Positions 46,701-49,409 of a stretch of DNA of 49,409 nucleotides are shown piece by piece; the stretch's first letter is position 1, and the number at the start of each line of letters is the position of its first letter. A program made the position numbers and the translations under genes. Location of the stretch: positions 11,295 to 60,703 of the forward strand of contig NAOQ01000164.1 in NCBI GenBank assembly GCA_002751075.1, written 5' to 3'. The stretch is from Ichthyophonus hoferi. Its lineage: Eukaryota; Opisthokonta; Ichthyosporea; Ichthyophonida; Ichthyophonidae. A model generated the notes under the pieces. The model was given only the letters and a program-made list of their open reading frames with translations. It had not been told where the DNA came from and did no database searches.

Positions 46701-47726
46701 ATAATGCCAGGAGAGGACTACAGGTAGATAGTATAATGTATAGTATAGTACATATATGCTATCCAAGGTATAAGAGGGTTCAAAGGGTTGAACAGTAGGG
46801 TCATATGCATGAATACTATGTGCTGGTAGCTCTTATATGGGACTATAACCAGATTGACAATGGTCAGATAATAATAGGCGTAGTATACTATATATACACT
46901 ATACACTGTACACTATACACTATATACTATACACTATAAAATACATGATACACCGCACTATATACTCTACACTATACATCAAGCAATAAGGCAGTATATA
47001 CACAAGGTTGTACAACTAAAGGAGCATAACAATAAGCTTACCCATCACCTCCTTGCAGAACTTTCCTGTAGAGAGCTCCTGCCTTCAGTAGAACCACAAT
47101 TAAAAAATTAACTAGAGAGAACGAGCATATGATAATAGACTGTATAGTACATTTTCATATAGTCATACGCACCAAAAATCATAAGAAATCCATAAGCCAG
47201 GATATCATGTGATGCATCCTATATCATAAAGACATATAGAGCCTCAAATGTAAGGCCACATACCATGTTCCCTGGCATTATAATAAAGTACGATGTATAA
47301 CAAGACATTAGAATAATATACAATATGAAACCAACTACCAATACACCAATACACCAATATAAACGATTAATGCCAAACATCCATAGCCTCTTCAATTAGA
47401 CTGCTTTTCATATATACCTACCTAGTAATCTGTAGGCGCTTTATTATGAGGTCTGCCTCTTTTCCCGGAGAACTGTCTATCTTAGCTTTAGTGCTAAGGT
47501 AACTGATGGACTGTATAAGTATTAATTAATAACTGAAATGTTTTCACACTAGTATCCATTGCCTAGGGTATCCTATATAGTACTATAAAAATAACAGGAC
47601 ACAACATCTACAAGTAAGACACGGGGGAGTGTGGGGTACTACCGGCTTCTCTTTCTTCTTTCCTTTCTTCCTGGAAGCCACGGGACGATTCTTTCCTTTA
47701 ACAATAGTAAATCCATCCTCATCCAT
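43759..47726 (-). CDS. SRRD: SRR1-domain protein (SRRD), eight exons
   Basis: Minus-strand exons: 47726-47643, 47510-47422, 47082-47049, 46203-46033, 45503-45408, 44968-44823, 44165-44090, 43920-43759; about 285 aa. SRR1 proteins are linked to circadian timing and light signalling in Arabidopsis and, for mouse SRRD, to heme synthesis and clock regulation; the biochemical activity is unclear. Family blocks: an N-terminus MDEDGFTIVKGKNR with a Lys-rich tract; VICYGIGPIGESPVARAQLA with LLLVLIERMQ in exon 4; LRLVYDPVLSEAEKLVMGQL in exon 5; TPTLFYMPHCGARMYNNLLW with VMVIGNS in exon 6; and AFLNTNIITIP, matching the FNDTSVHWFP end of human SRRD, in exon 8. Phases agree, but the exon 3 donor is a choice: GTGATG (used here) keeps phase, while the stronger GTAAGC seven bases on would need an extra small exon. 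Exon 7 has little similarity and is placed by phase alone. Introns 3 and 4 are filled with 5-bp-word satellites. Confidence 0.88.
45545..45870. repeat. TAGTA-word satellite in SRRD intron 4
   Basis: About 320 bases of TAGTATAGTAAATAGTATAG and variants between exons 5 and 4. A reading frame of 144 codons across it (Tyr/Leu/Thr repeats) is an artefact of the repeat. Confidence 0.9.
46235..46630. repeat. (ACTAT)n/(ATTAT)n satellite in SRRD intron 3
   Basis: Pentanucleotide arrays: ACTAT blocks turn into long ATTAT blocks and back. It is the same word family, on the other strand, as the array at 45.5 kb. Confidence 0.9.
46885..46980. repeat. ACTATACACTATAC array in SRRD intron 3
   Basis: A short, imperfect array of ACTATAC/ACACTATA words between SRRD exons 4 and 3. 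Confidence 0.75.
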
Positions 47727-47736
47727 GTTTTAAAAT

Positions 47737-47769
<33 letters not shown>

Positions 47770-47770
47770 G

Positions 47771-47803
<33 letters not shown>

Positions 47804-47826
47804 AATAACTAATAACTAATAATAAC

Positions 47827-47872
<46 letters not shown>
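47737..47872. repeat. (AAT)n microsatellite upstream of SRRD
   Basis: About 135 bases of AAT triplets with a few interruptions start only some 10 bases upstream of the SRRD start codon, between the divergent SRRD and the gene at 48226. It therefore sits in the expected 5' leader or core promoter of SRRD. Confidence 0.9.
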
Positions 47873-47873
<1 letters not shown>

Positions 47874-48225
47874 GTTTCTGTTGCCCATTAATCTGCAGAC
47901 CAGGCTATATACCGCATACCAGACCGATGCTGCCTAATCCAATAATCTTACAGAATTTTTATTTTGCAATTACCTTTGGATTATGATTGGCTGGTATATG
48001 ATGAATCGAGAGACCTAAGCTGGTACACGTGGGAAGGCCTAGATGCGCACCAAGGCCAAATAAGAAAAGATAACACTAGTATAACATAGTTATATAATTA
48101 TCCATATTCAGGTATTAGTTTTATAGTATTATAGCATAATAGTATAATAGTGTTGTAGTATTACAGTATTATAGTGTTATATATATATCCTATCCTCCTC
48201 TCTCCCTTACCGGCCCAATATCAAC

Positions 48226-48435
48226 ATGGGTCAATCAAGGCGCCTTAAGAAGCAGCAGAGTGGGGTACAATCTCAAGATGTCAATCGAAAAGTGGCACAA
48301 GGGGAGGCCTTCTATGACCAGAAAGAGCAGATTGATGTTTTGGTGCCAGCTAAAGATGGTGACAAAAAGCCTCAGTTCAAACCAGCTGTCAAGGAGACCA
48401 GGCTGACTAGTAAACAGAAGAAACGATTGGAGAAG
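48226..48435 (+). CDS. First exon of a Lys-rich protein, possibly DHX37-like
   Basis: Partial gene: 70 codons from ATG (caacATGG) to the donor GAGAAG/gtaagg. The exon reads MGQSRRLKKQQSG, an acidic/polar middle, DVLVPAKDGDKKPQFKP, and ends ETRLTSKQKKRLEK. The MGK/Q-R-R-basic start and the K-K-x-x-K-R-LEK end recall the N-terminus of DHX37/Dhr1, a nucleolar DEAH helicase for small-subunit ribosome assembly, but the exon has no helicase motif, so this is a guess. A continuation past the donor ends in about 16 codons, supporting the splice. No convincing second exon is seen before the window ends. Confidence 0.6.
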
Positions 48436-49409
48436 GTAAGGTATTTGAGAAAGGGGGAGGGAGGAAGGAGCTTTCACGGTGTATAGGGCATGTTTATGAC
48501 GTCAATACATGGGTGGTGTTTGTGAACCTATACACAAAGTTGGTTGGAGTTTTACTAAATTACTATAGATCATAAGCAAGTAGAGTAAAGAAAGGTCTTA
48601 TGCTAGGAGGTTCTTTGATCAACACAACCTGGAAGGAACGATGGATAGACACACAAATACACGGCCTTTACCTCTCTTTATACCCATGTTTCCACAAAGA
48701 CATGTCCAATTGAATTAGAGAGGGATTTGAAGGCCTTGTTGTACATTTAAATACATTTTATACTTATATGTAGACTAATAGATATGTACTGCTTCAGGAT
48801 AAACAAACACGTGTTATATACTTATGTATCTACAGAAAAGGAGGCCGACGCACAGACAGATACCTTCTTGTATTTGTAGCTAAATACAAGTAGATCAATG
48901 AATTTACATACACGTTTTATACTCCTTCACTTACCAATTATATGCAGTCATGGTCTATGCATACCAATTCCTTATTAAGAGAGTAGGCTACATAAGGTTA
49001 GCATAAAGGAAATCATTGGTTTATCTTGTATCCTCCAGAAGAGTCAAGGCATATCTAAGCCAATCATTGACCTCCCACCATCTACTATATTCTCCGAATC
49101 CTATTGGCAGGCCTATAGCTAATGCGAGTACATTATATACTGTAGTTACAACTACTATACACTATACACTTACACTACACTTACTACACTTACTACACTT
49201 ATACTACACTTATACTACACTTACTACATACTATACTACACTTATACTACACTTATACTACACTTACTACATACTATACTCCACTTACTACACACTATAC
49301 TACATACTAGTTGTATGCTTCTAGACACGTACCTAGGACAACCATACACACTACACACATCTATACATATAATCCTATGCACATATATCACACCAAATAC
49401 ATACATACA
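48436..49409. other. Probable first intron, running off the window
   Basis: After the donor at 48436 I find no second exon that continues the protein in phase with a recognisable match. The stretch holds the TATAC-word array at 49148-49312. Confidence 0.45.
49148..49312. repeat. CTTATACTACA-word array
   Basis: Repeats of CACTTATACTACACTTACTA and close variants. It belongs, by its TATAC/TACTA words, to the same group as the arrays in the RAB5IF-like and SRRD introns. Confidence 0.85.

Noticed and set aside
1-49409. CRISPR arrays, operons, ribosome binding sites, tRNA or rRNA genes
   Set aside because: Intron-bearing eukaryotic genes rule out the bacterial features; no spacer-repeat pattern or recognisable tRNA or rRNA core was seen by eye, although small intronic RNAs cannot be excluded without a covariance search.

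Overview
The window looks like AT-rich nuclear DNA of a eukaryote. Genes are broken by many short GT-AG introns and lie on both strands, with fossil retroelements, small inverted-repeat elements and microsatellites between them. The proteins are closest, from memory, to animal ones (PPCS, RAB5IF, SRRD), so I favour an invertebrate; an early-branching animal such as a sponge is a guess, not shown by the sequence.

Layout: (1) 945-5921, plus strand: phosphopantothenoylcysteine synthetase (PPCS) in nine exons, giving a full 313-aa protein. (2) 6357-6800, minus: a single-exon 147-aa protein with a possible PP1-docking motif. (3) 8317-10008, plus: a three-exon DEDDh 3'-5' exonuclease with a miniature inverted-repeat element in its second intron. 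(4) 13106-14690, minus: a three-exon RAB5IF/OPTI-like membrane protein with a 31-bp minisatellite in an intron. (5) 16612-17270: an assembly gap flanked by near-identical 131-bp copies. (6) 17400-32000: gene-poor and AT-rich, holding a second copy of the inverted-repeat element and a broken Ty1/copia element with both LTRs (about 21345-27940, minus). (7) 32266-33275, plus: an unrecognised three-exon 117-aa membrane protein. (8) 34119-38900, plus: a fifteen-exon PUF (Pumilio-family) protein of about 668 aa with a CCCH zinc finger ahead of eight PUF repeats, the most interesting gene here. (9) 38900-43700: gene-poor, with retroelement debris. (10) 43759-47726, minus: SRR1-domain protein (SRRD) in eight exons. 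(11) 48226 to the window edge, plus: first exon of a lysine-rich protein, perhaps DHX37-like.

The genes are not an operon or an evident pathway; they are ordinary housekeeping and RNA-biology genes lying side by side. I joined exons by eye, using reading phase, splice sites and remembered family sequences. Phases agree throughout PPCS, RAB5IF and the PUF gene from its second exon on; the weak joins are named in the entries. No database or transcript evidence was available.
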